Of a DNA stretch of 64,000 bases, positions 7,211 through 16,303 are shown one piece after another. The stretch is taken from NCBI GenBank assembly GCA_963823515.1, contig CAWGMB010000008.1, positions 80,720-144,719 of the forward strand, read 5' to 3'. The DNA is from Miltoncostaea sp963823515. GTDB lineage: Bacteria; Actinomycetota; Thermoleophilia; Miltoncostaeales; Miltoncostaeaceae. The notes beneath the pieces are model-generated. The model saw nothing but the letters and a program-made list of their open reading frames with translations, searched no databases and was not told the DNA's origin. Numbering within the stretch: the first letter of the stretch is position 1; each line of letters opens with the position of its first letter. The translations under genes were made by a program, and so were the position numbers.

Positions 7211-9964
7211 ATGTCGCCGCGACGCCTGACCGATCTGCCGGCCGGAGCACTCGCCCGGGCCCTGTTCGACGCCGTCCGCGACGGAGTGCTCGTGCTCGAT
7301 TCCGACGGCGTCGTCGTCGACGCGAGCGACGTGCTCTGCGAGATCCTCGGCTACCCGCGCCACGAGATCGTCGGCCGCACGCCGCCGCACCCGTGGTGGG
7401 TCGACGGAATGCTCCCCGCGGCGCCGTCCCGCTTCGCCCCGGGCGGCGCCCGAGAGGCGCCGGCCGTGCTCGTTCGGCGGGACGGCACCACGATGCCGGC
7501 GACGGTGCGCTGGGTGCCGCTCGGCGACGGGCTGGACGGCGACGCTCCCGGGGCGGTCGTGGTGGTGGGGCGCTCCTCCGCCGCGGAGGGCCTGCCGTTC
7601 ACCGGCGACGACGGCTACCGCTCGGTGGTCGAGGCCCTCAACGAGGGCGTCGTCGTGCACTCGCCCGACGGGACGATCGTCTCCTGCAATCCCAGCGCGG
7701 AGAGGATCCTGCGTCTCGGCGCCCACGAGGTCGTCGGCCGGCGCTGGGCCCACTGGCGCCCGGTGCGCGAGGACGGGCGGGCGATCGGCCCGGACGAGAG
7801 CCCGACGGCGATCGCGGCGGCCACGGGCAGGCCCCAATCCGACGTGGTGATGGGCCTCGACACCGGCGACGACGCGCTGCGCTGGATCGCCGTCAACGCC
7901 GAGCCGGTGCCCGGCGAGAACGGCCGTCCGTCGGCGGTCGTGGCGAGCTTCTCCGACATCGCCGAGAGGCGGCGCCGGGAGGAGCTGGTGAGCCGCCTCG
8001 GCCGCATCCTCGAGCAGTCGCGCGACGAGGTCCACGTCTTCGACTCGCGCACCCTGCGCCTCGTACAGGTCAACCGCAGTGCCGTGGCCAACACCGGCTA
8101 CTCCATGGACGAGCTTCACGGGATGACGCCGCTCGACCTGCTCCCCGAGATGGATCCGGACGCCTTCGACGCGGTGGTGGAGCCCCTGCGAAGCGGCGAC
8201 GTCGAGCGCGTCCAGTTCGAGACCGTGCACCGCCGCCGCGACGGCACCACCTACCCGGTCGAGGTGCGCATGCAGCTGGTCGGCTCGGAGGTGCCGCCGG
8301 TGATCGCCGCCGTCGTGATCGACATCACCGCCCGCCACGCCGCCGAGCTCGAGCTGCGCGGCCGCGAGGCCGAGAATCGGCGCCTGGCCGTGGAGCAGGG
8401 GGCGCTGCGCCGCGTTGCGACGGCCGTCGCGCTCGAGGACGACCCCCAGTCGGTCTTCGACCTGGTGTGCGAGGAGGCGGTTCGCCTCATCGGGGCCTCC
8501 GGCGGCGGTCTGGTGCGCTTCGAGGAGAACCGCTCGAGCTCGGCGGTCGGGGCGTGGTCGACGCCGGGCTCGGCGCCGACCTTCTCGTCCGGCGAGTCCC
8601 TCGACGGCGCCGGGATGGCGGCACAGGTGGCGCGGACCGGGCGCCCCGCCCGCCTCGAGGGCCCCCCGGGCGAGGGCGGCCACGAGGTGGCGGTGGCCGC
8701 GCCGGTGCGCGCCGGCGAGCGACTCTGGGGCGCGATCGGCGTCTCGGGCATCAGCCACGACCGCGCCTTCCCCGACGCGATCGGCCGTCTCGGGCGCTTC
8801 GCCGAGCTCGTCGGCATCGCCGTGAGCAACGCCGAGGCCCGCGGCCGCCTCGCGGCGCTCGCCGCCACCGACCACCTGACCGGCCTGGCCAACCACCGGA
8901 CCTTCCAGGAGCGCCTGGCACAAGAGGCCGTACGCGCCAGCCGGCACGGACGTCGCGTCTCGCTCGTGCTGCTCGACATCGACCACTTCAAGCGCGTCAA
9001 CGACGACCTCGGCCACCAGATGGGCGACGCGGTCCTCCGGGAGGCCGCCCGCCGCCTCGACGCTCTCGGCCGCGCGGGCGACCTGATCGCGCGCGTCGGA
9101 GGCGACGAGTTCGCCTGGCTCATGCCCGAGACCGGGGGCATGGAGGCGTGGCGGGCGGCCGACCGGGCGCGGGAGGCGATCGCGGCCGACCCGTTCCCTG
9201 GCGTCGGCCACCTCACGATCTCCGCGGGCGTCTGCGACCTCGATCAGGCGCCGCAGCAGAGCGAGCTCTTCCGGCTGGCCGACGGCGCCCTCTACTGGGC
9301 CAAGCAGCACGGCCGCGACGTCGCGTTCCTCTACTCGCCCGAGGTGGTCGAGGTCCTCTCCGACGCGGAGCACGCCGAGCGGCTCACGCGGCTTCAGGCC
9401 CTGCAGAGCATCCGGGTGCTCGCCCGCGCCGTGGACGCCAAGGACCCCTCGACCCGCCAGCACTCCGAGCGCGTGGCCGAGGTGGCGATGGTGCTGGCGG
9501 TCGCGCTCGGCTGGTCGGTCGACGACGCCTCGGCGCTGCGCGACGCCGGCCTCGTGCACGACGTCGGCAAGATCGCCGTGCCCGATGCGATCCTCTTCAA
9601 GCCCGACCGCCTGACGTCCGACGAGTTCCGCCGCGTCACCGCGCACGCGGCTCTGGGCGCGGAGATCGTGGCCGACGTGCTGTCGGGGGCCCAGGTGGCC
9701 TGGGTGCGGGGGCATCACGAGCGCTGGGACGGCCAGGGGTACCCCGACCGGCTCGGCGGGGAGGGTATCCCCGAGGGCGCCCGAATCCTCACCCTCGCCG
9801 ACGCCTGGGACGTCATGACCTCGGAGAGGCCGTACGGGGTGCCGCTCTCGCGCGAGGACGCCCTGGCCGAGTGCCGACGCTGCTCCGGAGCGCAGTTCTG
9901 GCCGGCCGCGGTGGAGGCTCTCGATCGCGTGGTCGCCGAGGGTGATCTGCCGTCGGAACGGTAG
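7211..9964 (+). CDS. PAS-PAS-PAS-GAF-GGDEF-HD-GYP cyclic-di-GMP enzyme
   Basis: 917-aa cytoplasmic sensor that carries both a c-di-GMP synthase and a c-di-GMP phosphodiesterase domain. Order: PAS1 (LFDAVRDGVLVLDSDGVVVD, about 15-120), PAS2 (about 135-260), PAS3 (about 262-385, with DITARHAAELELRGREAE coil), GAF (about 400-550), GGDEF (about 555-715) and HD-GYP (about 740-910). The GGDEF active site is intact (RVGGDEF, 630-634), and an inhibitory RxxD site (RAGD) sits five residues before it. The phosphodiesterase has HDVGK (His783-Asp784), HHERWDGQGYPDR with GYP at 843-845, and ILTLADAWDVM. No membrane helix. Both activities look competent, so the balance is presumably set by ligands of the four sensor domains. 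Confidence 0.92.
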   Translation: MSPRRLTDLPAGALARALFDAVRDGVLVLDSDGVVVDASDVLCEILGYPRHEIVGRTPPHPWWVDGMLPAAPSRFAPGGAREAPAVLVRRDGTTMPATVRWVPLGDGLDGDAPGAVVVVGRSSAAEGLPFTGDDGYRSVVEALNEGVVVHSPDGTIVSCNPSAERILRLGAHEVVGRRWAHWRPVREDGRAIGPDESPTAIAAATGRPQSDVVMGLDTGDDALRWIAVNAEPVPGENGRPSAVVASFSDIAERRRREELVSRLGRILEQSRDEVHVFDSRTLRLVQVNRSAVANTGYSMDELHGMTPLDLLPEMDPDAFDAVVEPLRSGDVERVQFETVHRRRDGTTYPVEVRMQLVGSEVPPVIAAVVIDITARHAAELELRGREAENRRLAVEQGALRRVATAVALEDDPQSVFDLVCEEAVRLIGASGGGLVRFEENRSSSAVGAWSTPGSAPTFSSGESLDGAGMAAQVARTGRPARLEGPPGEGGHEVAVAAPVRAGERLWGAIGVSGISHDRAFPDAIGRLGRFAELVGIAVSNAEARGRLAALAATDHLTGLANHRTFQERLAQEAVRASRHGRRVSLVLLDIDHFKRVNDDLGHQMGDAVLREAARRLDALGRAGDLIARVGGDEFAWLMPETGGMEAWRAADRAREAIAADPFPGVGHLTISAGVCDLDQAPQQSELFRLADGALYWAKQHGRDVAFLYSPEVVEVLSDAEHAERLTRLQALQSIRVLARAVDAKDPSTRQHSERVAEVAMVLAVALGWSVDDASALRDAGLVHDVGKIAVPDAILFKPDRLTSDEFRRVTAHAALGAEIVADVLSGAQVAWVRGHHERWDGQGYPDRLGGEGIPEGARILTLADAWDVMTSERPYGVPLSREDALAECRRCSGAQFWPAAVEALDRVVAEGDLPSER

Positions 9965-10023
9965 CGCCCGGCGGCTTGTAGCGTCCGGCCGGCAACCGGC
10001 CGCTCACGCGCAGGGGGAAAGCG

Positions 10024-10752
10024 ATGGACCTCAAGGGCAACGCCGTCACCTGGCTCGGTCATGGAACCTGGCTCTGGGAGACCTCACAAGGCGGGCGCCT
10101 GCTCATCGACTGCTGGCTCGAGGGCAACCCCTCGACCCCCGATGAGTACAAGGACCCGGCCGCGGTGAGAGCGGACGGCATCCTCATCACGCACGGCCAC
10201 TTCGACCACATCGGCCAGGCGGGCGCCGAGGCCGTGGCGGCGATCACGGCCAACGGCGCGCCTCCGACCTTCGCCCTGTTCGAGGTGGCCGCCTACCTCG
10301 GCACAAAGGGCGTCGAGGTGACGGGCTTCAACATCGGCGGCGCGGTCGAGGTGGCGGGCGTCACGGCGACCATGGTCCAGGCCGTCCACTCCGGCGGCAT
10401 CACCGACGACGACGGCTCGATCGTCTACGGCGGCCCCCCGGCCGGCTTCGTCCTCGAGTTCCCGGACGGCCTGGTCGTCTACCAGGCCGGAGACACGGAC
10501 GTGTTCGGCGACATGGCGCTGATCGCACAGATCTACGAGCCCGACGTCAGCGTGCTGCCGGTCGGCGACTTCTACACGATGGGCCCGCGCCAGGCGGCAC
10601 ACGCCGTGCGCCTGCTCGGGGCGACGCAGGTGCTCTGCGGTCACTACGGCACCTTTCCGGCCCTGGCCGGGAGCCCGGCGAAGCTGCGCGAGCTGGTCGG
10701 CGACGGGGTGCAGATCCCGGACACCGTCCCGGGGGTCCGCCTCACCTCGTAG
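10024..10752 (+). CDS. Metal-dependent hydrolase, UPF0173 / metallo-beta-lactamase fold
   Basis: 242-aa cytoplasmic protein with the UPF0173 (YtkL-like) layout: WLGHGTWLWET at the N-terminus, the metal motif ITHGHFDHIGQAG (about residues 55-68), AVHSGG, QAGDTDVFGDM and LCGHYGTFPALAG. These His and Asp residues bind two metal ions. The natural substrate of this family is unknown. ATG 10024 follows AGGGGG by a normal spacer; a TAGCGT -10 hexamer lies about 45 nt upstream, so this gene has a leader. Likely a single-gene unit, convergent with the TetR gene. Confidence 0.88.
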   Translation: MDLKGNAVTWLGHGTWLWETSQGGRLLIDCWLEGNPSTPDEYKDPAAVRADGILITHGHFDHIGQAGAEAVAAITANGAPPTFALFEVAAYLGTKGVEVTGFNIGGAVEVAGVTATMVQAVHSGGITDDDGSIVYGGPPAGFVLEFPDGLVVYQAGDTDVFGDMALIAQIYEPDVSVLPVGDFYTMGPRQAAHAVRLLGATQVLCGHYGTFPALAGSPAKLRELVGDGVQIPDTVPGVRLTS

Positions 10753-10770
10753 CGCCGGCGGCGGGCCGGG

Positions 10771-11373
10771 CTATCGCTCCCGTATCTCCGCCAGGCCCGC
10801 GTCGACCGACCGGGCGACGAAGGCCTCGTCGACCGCCTGGCGGGCGATCATGGCGCGGTAGAAGAGCGGCCCGGCGAGGAGGGCCACGGCGTCCTCGATG
10901 TCGAGGGCAGGGGGGAGGTCGCCGCGTGCGACGGCCCGCTCCAGAACGTCGGTGAGCGGGCGGCGGCCCCTGCTGAGCGTCAACTGGTGCAGCCGCTCCA
11001 GCTCGGCGTCGCGGCTGGCGGCGTCGGCCAGCGAGCTGATCGCCGAGCACCAGCCGCCCTCGTTCAGCTTGCCCGCCAGCCCGGCCAGGACGACGCGCAG
11101 GTCCTCGCGCAGGGCCCCGGTGTCGGGGGAGGGCAGGTTGGCGTCGGCGCAGACGCCGAAGGCCTCGGCCAGGAGGGCCTCGCGACTCGGCCAGTGGCGG
11201 TAGATCGTGGTCTTGGCCGCGCCCGAGCGGCTTGCCACCGCCTCGATGCTCACGCCCGAGAAGCCCTCTTCGGCGATCAGCGCGGCGCAGGCCTCAAGGA
11301 TCGAGGTCTTCGAGCGGATCACCCGCGGGTCGGCACGCATTTCGTGGATGTGATCCTCCGGTCCCTTGCGCAC
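10771..11373 (-). CDS. TetR-family transcriptional repressor
   Basis: 200-aa regulator. The N-terminal helix-turn-helix is ACAALIAEEGFSGVSIEAVA followed by SGAAKTTIYRHWPSREALLA (about residues 30-75), a textbook TetR signature; the rest is the ligand-binding helical domain of the TetR_C_11-like group. It is divergent from an MFS exporter gene 82 nt away, the classic arrangement for a repressor that controls both genes and is released by the exporter substrate. Start is GTG 11373; ATG 11340 is an alternative lacking a better signal. It has no obvious Shine-Dalgarno. Confidence 0.88.
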   Translation of the reverse strand: MRKGPEDHIHEMRADPRVIRSKTSILEACAALIAEEGFSGVSIEAVASRSGAAKTTIYRHWPSREALLAEAFGVCADANLPSPDTGALREDLRVVLAGLAGKLNEGGWCSAISSLADAASRDAELERLHQLTLSRGRRPLTDVLERAVARGDLPPALDIEDAVALLAGPLFYRAMIARQAVDEAFVARSVDAGLAEIRER

Positions 11374-11388
11374 TTCGCTACGGCGGCG

Positions 11389-11395
11389 TATCGTA
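11389..11395. promoter_or_regulatory. Overlapping divergent -10 hexamers between tetR and exporter
   Basis: TATCGTA holds TATCGT on the plus strand (toward the exporter) and TACGAT on the minus strand (toward the tetR gene), overlapping by five bases. Both polymerases would compete for the same site, and one operator could control both. No clean operator palindrome is visible. Confidence 0.4.
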
Positions 11396-11455
11396 CCGCG
11401 CGTTCGCTACTGGACCGTAGCAGAGCCGGACCTGAACCGAGTCGAGGAGTACGCG

Positions 11456-12904
11456 GTGAGCTCGCCCAACTCACGCAAGTGGATCGCCCTGGTCCTCCTC
11501 TGCGCGACCCAGTTCCTGGTCGTCCTCGACGTGGCGATCGTCAACGTCGCCCTGCCGTCGATCCAGACGGCCCTGGACTTCTCCCAGGAGAACCTGCAGT
11601 GGGTGGTGAGCGCGTACACGCTGACCTTCGGCGGCCTGCTGCTGCTCGGCGGCCGCATGGCCGACCTGCTCGGCCGCAGGCGCGTGTTCATGGTCGGTCT
11701 GGTGATCTTCTCGCTCGCATCGCTGGCCTGCGGGTTCGCCCAGTCCGACACATTCCTGATCGTGGCCCGCGCGGTGCAGGGCATCGGCGCCGCGGTCATC
11801 TCCCCGGCGGCCCTCTCGATCCTCGTCACCACCTTCGAGGAGGGCGCCGAGCGCAACAAGGCGCTGGGGATCTGGGGAGCCATCGCGGGCATCGGGGGCG
11901 CGGCCGGCGTGCTCGCGGGCGGCATCCTCACCGACACCCTCGGCTGGGAGTGGATCTTCTTCGTCAACGTGCCGATCGGCTTCGCCGTCCTGGCGATGGT
12001 CCCGCGCTTCATCGACGAGAGCCGCTCCGAGGGCGCGACCCGCAACTTCGACGTCGCGGGCGCCCTGTCGGTGACCGCGGGCCTCGCGCTGCTGGTCTAC
12101 GCGCTGGTCAACACCGACTCCGCCGGCTGGGCATCGGGCGAGACCGTCGGGCTGTTCGCCGTCGCGGCCGGCCTGATCGCCGCGTTCATCGTCATCGAGT
12201 TCCGCGCCGCCGCGCCGCTGATGCCGCTCGGGATCTTCCGTCTGCGCAGCCTCACCGGGGCGAACATCGTGGGCCTGCTGCTCGGGGCGGCGGTCTTCTC
12301 GGTGTTCTTCTTCCTGTCTCTCTACATGCAGCAGGTGCTCGGCTATTCGGCGCTGAAGTCCGGATTCGCCTACCTGCTCGTCGCGGTCACGATCATCATC
12401 GCCGCGGGGACCTCGCAGGCGCTGGTCACCCGCTTCGGCACCAAGACGATCCTGGCGATCGGGATGGCGCTGCTCACGCTCGGGCTCCTCTACTTCACCC
12501 AGATCGACGTCAACGGCACGTATCTCCAGGATCTCGTCCCCGGGTTCCTGCTGGTGGGCGTGGGCCTCGGCTTCGCGTTCGTCCCCGTGTCCATCGCCGC
12601 CCTCCAGGGTGTGCGCGAGCACGAGGCCGGCGTGGCCTCGGGCCTGATCAACACCTCGCAGCAGATCGGCGGCGCGCTCGGCATCGCAATCCTGTCGACG
12701 ATCGCGACCACCCACACCGACTCGCTGATCCGCGACGCGGGTGGCGACCAGGCCGCGATCCCCGGGGCGCTGACGGAGGGCTTCCAGTACGCCTTCGCGG
12801 TGGGCGCCGGGATGGCCGTCATCGGCCTGATCGCGACTCTGTTCCTGCTGGACCGGCGCGACATGGCTCCGGTCCACGAGGCGGCGTCCGCCGAGGCCCG
12901 CTAG
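11456..12904 (+). CDS. MFS multidrug exporter, DHA2 family (14 TM)
   Basis: 482-aa inner-membrane drug/proton antiporter of the EmrB/QacA type. TM1 motif D1 is QFLVVLDVAIVNVALPSIQ; motif A is GGRMADLLGRRRVFMVGL; motif C follows in helix 5 (GIWGAIAGIGGAAGVLAGG). About 14 hydrophobic helices are countable and the tail is LFLLDRRDM plus a polar end. GTG 11456 has GAGGAG six nt upstream. Divergent from and probably repressed by the TetR protein. A strong terminator follows. The substrate cannot be predicted. Confidence 0.92.
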   Translation: MSSPNSRKWIALVLLCATQFLVVLDVAIVNVALPSIQTALDFSQENLQWVVSAYTLTFGGLLLLGGRMADLLGRRRVFMVGLVIFSLASLACGFAQSDTFLIVARAVQGIGAAVISPAALSILVTTFEEGAERNKALGIWGAIAGIGGAAGVLAGGILTDTLGWEWIFFVNVPIGFAVLAMVPRFIDESRSEGATRNFDVAGALSVTAGLALLVYALVNTDSAGWASGETVGLFAVAAGLIAAFIVIEFRAAAPLMPLGIFRLRSLTGANIVGLLLGAAVFSVFFFLSLYMQQVLGYSALKSGFAYLLVAVTIIIAAGTSQALVTRFGTKTILAIGMALLTLGLLYFTQIDVNGTYLQDLVPGFLLVGVGLGFAFVPVSIAALQGVREHEAGVASGLINTSQQIGGALGIAILSTIATTHTDSLIRDAGGDQAAIPGALTEGFQYAFAVGAGMAVIGLIATLFLLDRRDMAPVHEAASAEAR

Positions 12905-12918
12905 CACCTGTCGCCGGG

Positions 12919-12960
12919 AGCCCCGGGGTGGCGCGCACTGCAGCGCGCCACCCCGGGGCT
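12919..12960. terminator. Strong bidirectional terminator
   Basis: Perfect 18-bp GC-rich stem (12919-12936 / 12943-12960) with a 6-nt loop between two convergent genes, the MFS exporter and the CDF transporter. No T-tract on either side. Confidence 0.8.
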
Positions 12961-12964
12961 ACGA

Positions 12965-13870
12965 CTACGCCCGGATGTCGGGCTCCAGGTAGATCGCCCG
13001 GGCGATCGGCACGGCCTCGCGGACCCGCGCCTCCGCCGCGTTGATCGCCGCGGCCACGGCCGCCGAGTCGAGCCCGGCCGCGAGCTCGATCTTGGCCGCC
13101 ACGAGCAGTTCCTCCGGTCCGAGGTGCAGCGTGCGCATGTGCAGGAGACCGCTCACGTGCGGGGTTCCCTCGATGCCCGCCTGGATCAGGCGCTGCTGCT
13201 CGGGGGTGGCGGCCTCGCCGATCAGCAGGCTCTTCATCTCGACGACCAGGATCACGGCGATGACCACCAGCAGCAGCCCGATGGCGAGGGTCGCGGCGCC
13301 GTCGAAGCGGGGCTCGTCGGTCACCACCGCGAGCGTGAGCCCGATCAGGGCGAAGACCAGGCCGAGCAGCGCGCCGAGGTCTTCCAGCAGCACGACCGGG
13401 AGCTCGGGGCTCTTCGAGCGGCGGACGTAGCGCGTCCACGACATCGTCCCGCGCTCGGGGGCGGCCGCCCGGACGGCCGTGCGCAGCGAGAACGACTCGA
13501 GGACGGCCGCCGCGCCGAGGATCGCGAAGGCGACCGCCGGCGATGAGATCTCGTGGGGGTGGCGCAGCTTGTCGACCCCCTCGTAGACCGCGAACAGGCC
13601 GCCGACCATGAACAGGACGAGCGCGACGACGAAGGCCCAGAAGTAGCGGTCGCGGCCGTAGCCGAAGGGGTGCTCGGGCGTGGCCGGCCGGGCCGCGCGG
13701 GCGCCACCCAGGATGAGCAGTCCCTGGTTGGCCGTGTCGGCCACCGAGTGGATCGCCTCGGCCAGCATCGAGGAGGCGCCCGTGACCAGGAAGCCGGCGA
13801 ACTTGGCGATCGCGATCCCCAGGTTGGCGCCCGCAGCCGCGGCGATGGCCCTCCTGCTGCCCTCGTGCAC
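12965..13870 (-). CDS. Cation diffusion facilitator (CDF) metal transporter, ZnT9-like
   Basis: 301-aa membrane transporter that exports divalent metal in exchange for protons. TM2 carries HSVADTANQ (one half of the metal site). The second half of the site in TM5 reads LLEDLGALLGL, giving Glu-Asp instead of the usual His/Asp pair; this EDxxA variant occurs in the SLC30A9/ZnT9-like subgroup. PEHPFGYGRDRYFWAF precedes TM3. The C-terminal cytoplasmic domain (LHLGPEELLVAAKIEL) is the usual dimerisation fold. Start is GTG 13870. The stop is directly beside the bidirectional terminator. Metal specificity uncertain. Confidence 0.88.
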   Translation of the reverse strand: MHEGSRRAIAAAAGANLGIAIAKFAGFLVTGASSMLAEAIHSVADTANQGLLILGGARAARPATPEHPFGYGRDRYFWAFVVALVLFMVGGLFAVYEGVDKLRHPHEISSPAVAFAILGAAAVLESFSLRTAVRAAAPERGTMSWTRYVRRSKSPELPVVLLEDLGALLGLVFALIGLTLAVVTDEPRFDGAATLAIGLLLVVIAVILVVEMKSLLIGEAATPEQQRLIQAGIEGTPHVSGLLHMRTLHLGPEELLVAAKIELAAGLDSAAVAAAINAAEARVREAVPIARAIYLEPDIRA

Positions 13871-13928
13871 CCCGCCGTCCCCCGTGTCGGTCGCGCGGGA
13901 TCATGCCAGGGCGCCCCACGCGGGGACG

Positions 13929-15137
13929 CTAGATGTGCAGCTCCTCGGGCTGGAGGGCGCCCGCGGCGAAGCGCCCGCCCGAGAGGGCCGTCGCCGAGGG
14001 GTGCGTGCGGTAGGCGCCGGTGGTGATCAGCTCGGCAAGCGACAGGGCGGCCGAGTACGACTGCATCACGCCGCGGCCGGAGAACGAGTGGATCTCGTAG
14101 GCGTCCTCCAGGCCCCCGACCGCGCCGAGCAGCGCAGAGTGGTCGGGCGAGAGCTCGTACAGGCCGGTCCATCCCCGGACGTGGCCGGCCCGGTCGAAGC
14201 CGCTGATGCGCGCGGCGAGCCGGGGCCAGACCTCACGCTCGAAGAAGGCCGCGCCCTCGTAGTCGAAGCGGTAGGACGGCGGATCGCCGGGCGGCGAGTA
14301 GCCGGCCAGCACCAGGTCGCCCGCCTCGTGGTGGAAGTACACGTCGGTGGTGTCGACGATCATCCCGTGGGCCGAGAGGTCAACGTCGCGGCAGGCCACG
14401 ACGCAGAGCTGGCGCGGCACCGCCCGGCAGGGCACGGGGCTGCCCATGAGCTCCGCCACGGGCGCCGCCCAGGGGCCCGCGGCGTTCACCACCCGACCGC
14501 AGGCGACCACCTCCACCGACCCGGCCGCCGGGGCGCCCTCCAGGGCGCGGCCGGCCGCCTCCGCGTCGTCGAGGCGCGCGATCTCGAGTGCCGCGATGCG
14601 GCTCCCCGCACGCCGCACGCCCACGAGCATCCGCCGGTCCGCGAAGCGGACCCCGGCGGCCCGCGCCCGCGCGCGGTAGTGCTCGCGCACCGCGTTGGGG
14701 CTGACGAGTCCGTCGCGGGGCGAGAAGGTGGCGCCCGCCACGCCCTCCAGCCCGTCGATGACCGGCCAGCGCCGCGCGACCTCGGCGGGGCTGAGCAGCT
14801 CGACCTCGCGGCCGTGGCGGTTCTGCATCTCCACGTGCCCGACCGCCGCCGCCCAGCGCTCCGGGCCGTGGAGCCAGAGGTAGCCGCGCTCGCGGAAGTC
14901 GAACTCGTCGCGGTGGGCGCCGAGGAAGTCGATGGTCGCCGCGCAGAGCTCCACGTTGACCGGCTGCCACCAGGTCGCCCGGACGCCGCCGGCGTTGAGC
15001 TCCGAGGAGGAACGCCCGCCCGCCAGGTCGGGGTCGATGACCAGGACGTCGTCGCGTCCCATCTCGGCGAGGTGCATCGCCACGGCGCTCCCGGCCAGGC
15101 CGGCGCCGACGATCACCGTGCTCGCGGACCCCTGCAT
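13929..15137 (-). CDS. FAD-dependent amino-acid oxidoreductase (DAO family)
   Basis: 402-aa flavoenzyme. The N-terminal dinucleotide-binding motif is VIVGAGLAGSAVAMHLAEMG, followed by ELNAGGVRATWWQP, the position where DAO enzymes attach or shield FAD. The C-terminal FAD-closing segment is YEIHSFSGRGVMQSYSAALS. Closest familiar families are sarcosine oxidase beta subunit and glycine/D-amino acid oxidases. The substrate is unknown, and no partner subunits lie next to it, so a monomeric enzyme is likely. ATG 15137 is 6 nt from a GATGAT hexamer on the minus strand. It follows the CDF gene on the same strand but 58 nt apart. Confidence 0.85.
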   Translation of the reverse strand: MQGSASTVIVGAGLAGSAVAMHLAEMGRDDVLVIDPDLAGGRSSSELNAGGVRATWWQPVNVELCAATIDFLGAHRDEFDFRERGYLWLHGPERWAAAVGHVEMQNRHGREVELLSPAEVARRWPVIDGLEGVAGATFSPRDGLVSPNAVREHYRARARAAGVRFADRRMLVGVRRAGSRIAALEIARLDDAEAAGRALEGAPAAGSVEVVACGRVVNAAGPWAAPVAELMGSPVPCRAVPRQLCVVACRDVDLSAHGMIVDTTDVYFHHEAGDLVLAGYSPPGDPPSYRFDYEGAAFFEREVWPRLAARISGFDRAGHVRGWTGLYELSPDHSALLGAVGGLEDAYEIHSFSGRGVMQSYSAALSLAELITTGAYRTHPSATALSGGRFAAGALQPEELHI

Positions 15138-15282
15138 CGCCGCATCATCCCCCGTCGCGGGCCGCCGGGGGAGGGGTCGCGGCCCGGCGGGGGAGGGGCA
15201 CGCCGGAACGGGGGAGGGGCACGACGGCGAAAGAGAGGGGCGGGGAGGGGGTCGGAGGACTGGAAAAGCGCCGGAAAGTGCC

Positions 15283-15288
15283 GATGAT
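15283..15288 (+). promoter_or_regulatory. -10-like GATGAT, leaderless start
   Basis: GATGAT lies 7 nt before ATG 15296. The same hexamer stands 6 nt before ATG 15137 and ATG 62460 on the minus strand, suggesting a variant -10. Confidence 0.35.
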
Positions 15289-15295
15289 GGCGCGT

Positions 15296-16303
15296 ATGAG
15301 CCCCGTACCCCCCGCGCGTCGCGCGACGCTGGCCACCCTCGTCCTGACCCTCCTCGCCTGCCTCTGGGCCGCGGCGTCGGCCGCGGGGGCGGGCGTGACC
15401 GTCGCCCCGGGCGACACGCTGAGCGGCATCGCCGCGCGCAACGGCGTCTCGGTCGCGGCGCTGGTGCGCGCCAACGGTATCTCCGACCCGGACCAGGTCA
15501 CCGCCGGCCGGCGCCTCGTGCTGCCCGGCTCCGGGGGCTCCTCGGGCGGCGCGGGCGGTTCCTACCGCGTGCGGGCCGGCGACAGCCTCAGCGCGATCGC
15601 CGCGCGCCACGGCGTGAGCGTGTCCGCGATCGCCGCCGCCAACGGCATCAGGAACCCGAACCTGCTGGTGGCCGGCCGCCGCCTGACGATCCCCTCCCGC
15701 GGGTCGGGCGGCAGGGCCGTATCCGGCGGTGGTGGTGGCCGTGGGAGCTCGTATCGCGTCCGTCCCGGCGACACGCTCGGGGGCATCGCCGCGCGCCACG
15801 GTACGACGACGTCCGCGCTCGCCGCGCGCAACGGCATCCGGGCTCCCTACCTGATCGCGATCGGGCGGGTGCTGAGGGTGCCCGCCGCCGCGCCGCGCGT
15901 CTCGAAGGGGACCTCGCCGGTCGAGGTGCGCAACCTGATCGCGCGCCACGCGGCCCGCTATGGGGTCAACGCGGCGCTCGCGCGGGCGATCGCCTGGCAG
16001 GAGAGCGGCTGGAACCAGAGCGTGCGCTCACGCGTCGGCGCGATCGGCGTGATGCAGCTGATGCCCGTCACCGCTCGGTGGCTCGGCTCCGACATCGTCG
16101 GCCGCCGCCTCGATCCCCGCCTGCTCGAGGACAACATCGAGGGCGGCGTGGCCTACCTCGCGTGGCTCCGGCGCCACGCCGGCGGCACGCGCAGGGCGGT
16201 GGCCGCCTACTACCAGGGGCTTGCCTCCCTGCGCGCCCGCGGGCCCTACGACGACACGACGACCTACGTGGCCAGCGTGCTCGCGCTCATCGGGCGGGTG
16301 TAG
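15296..16303 (+). CDS. LysM-type lytic transglycosylase (three LysM + SLT)
   Basis: 335-aa secreted peptidoglycan-cleaving enzyme. After a signal peptide (LATLVLTLLACLWAAASAAG) come three LysM carbohydrate-binding repeats: VTVAPGDTLSGIAARNGVSV, YRVRAGDSLSAIAARHGVSV and YRVRPGDTLGGIAARHGTTT, separated by Gly/Ser-rich linkers. The C-terminal SLT domain (about 205-335) has the catalytic Glu in AIAWQESGWNQ, then GAIGVMQLMP and AAYYQG. It cuts the MurNAc-GlcNAc bond, forming 1,6-anhydro ends. ATG 15296 is preferred from the signal peptide and hexamer spacing; ATGs at 15284 and 15287 are in frame. Its last 40 bases overlap the convergent membrane-protein gene. Confidence 0.9.
   Translation: MSPVPPARRATLATLVLTLLACLWAAASAAGAGVTVAPGDTLSGIAARNGVSVAALVRANGISDPDQVTAGRRLVLPGSGGSSGGAGGSYRVRAGDSLSAIAARHGVSVSAIAAANGIRNPNLLVAGRRLTIPSRGSGGRAVSGGGGGRGSSYRVRPGDTLGGIAARHGTTTSALAARNGIRAPYLIAIGRVLRVPAAAPRVSKGTSPVEVRNLIARHAARYGVNAALARAIAWQESGWNQSVRSRVGAIGVMQLMPVTARWLGSDIVGRRLDPRLLEDNIEGGVAYLAWLRRHAGGTRRAVAAYYQGLASLRARGPYDDTTTYVASVLALIGRV

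Noticed and set aside
7043..9718. Long minus-strand open frame opposite the c-di-GMP enzyme gene
   Set aside because: Shadow of a verified multi-domain gene; its translation has no recognisable domain.
11373..11456. Classic TetR operator palindrome between tetR and the exporter gene
   Set aside because: Only imperfect inverted symmetry is present; I could not define arms longer than 4-5 bp, so no operator is annotated.
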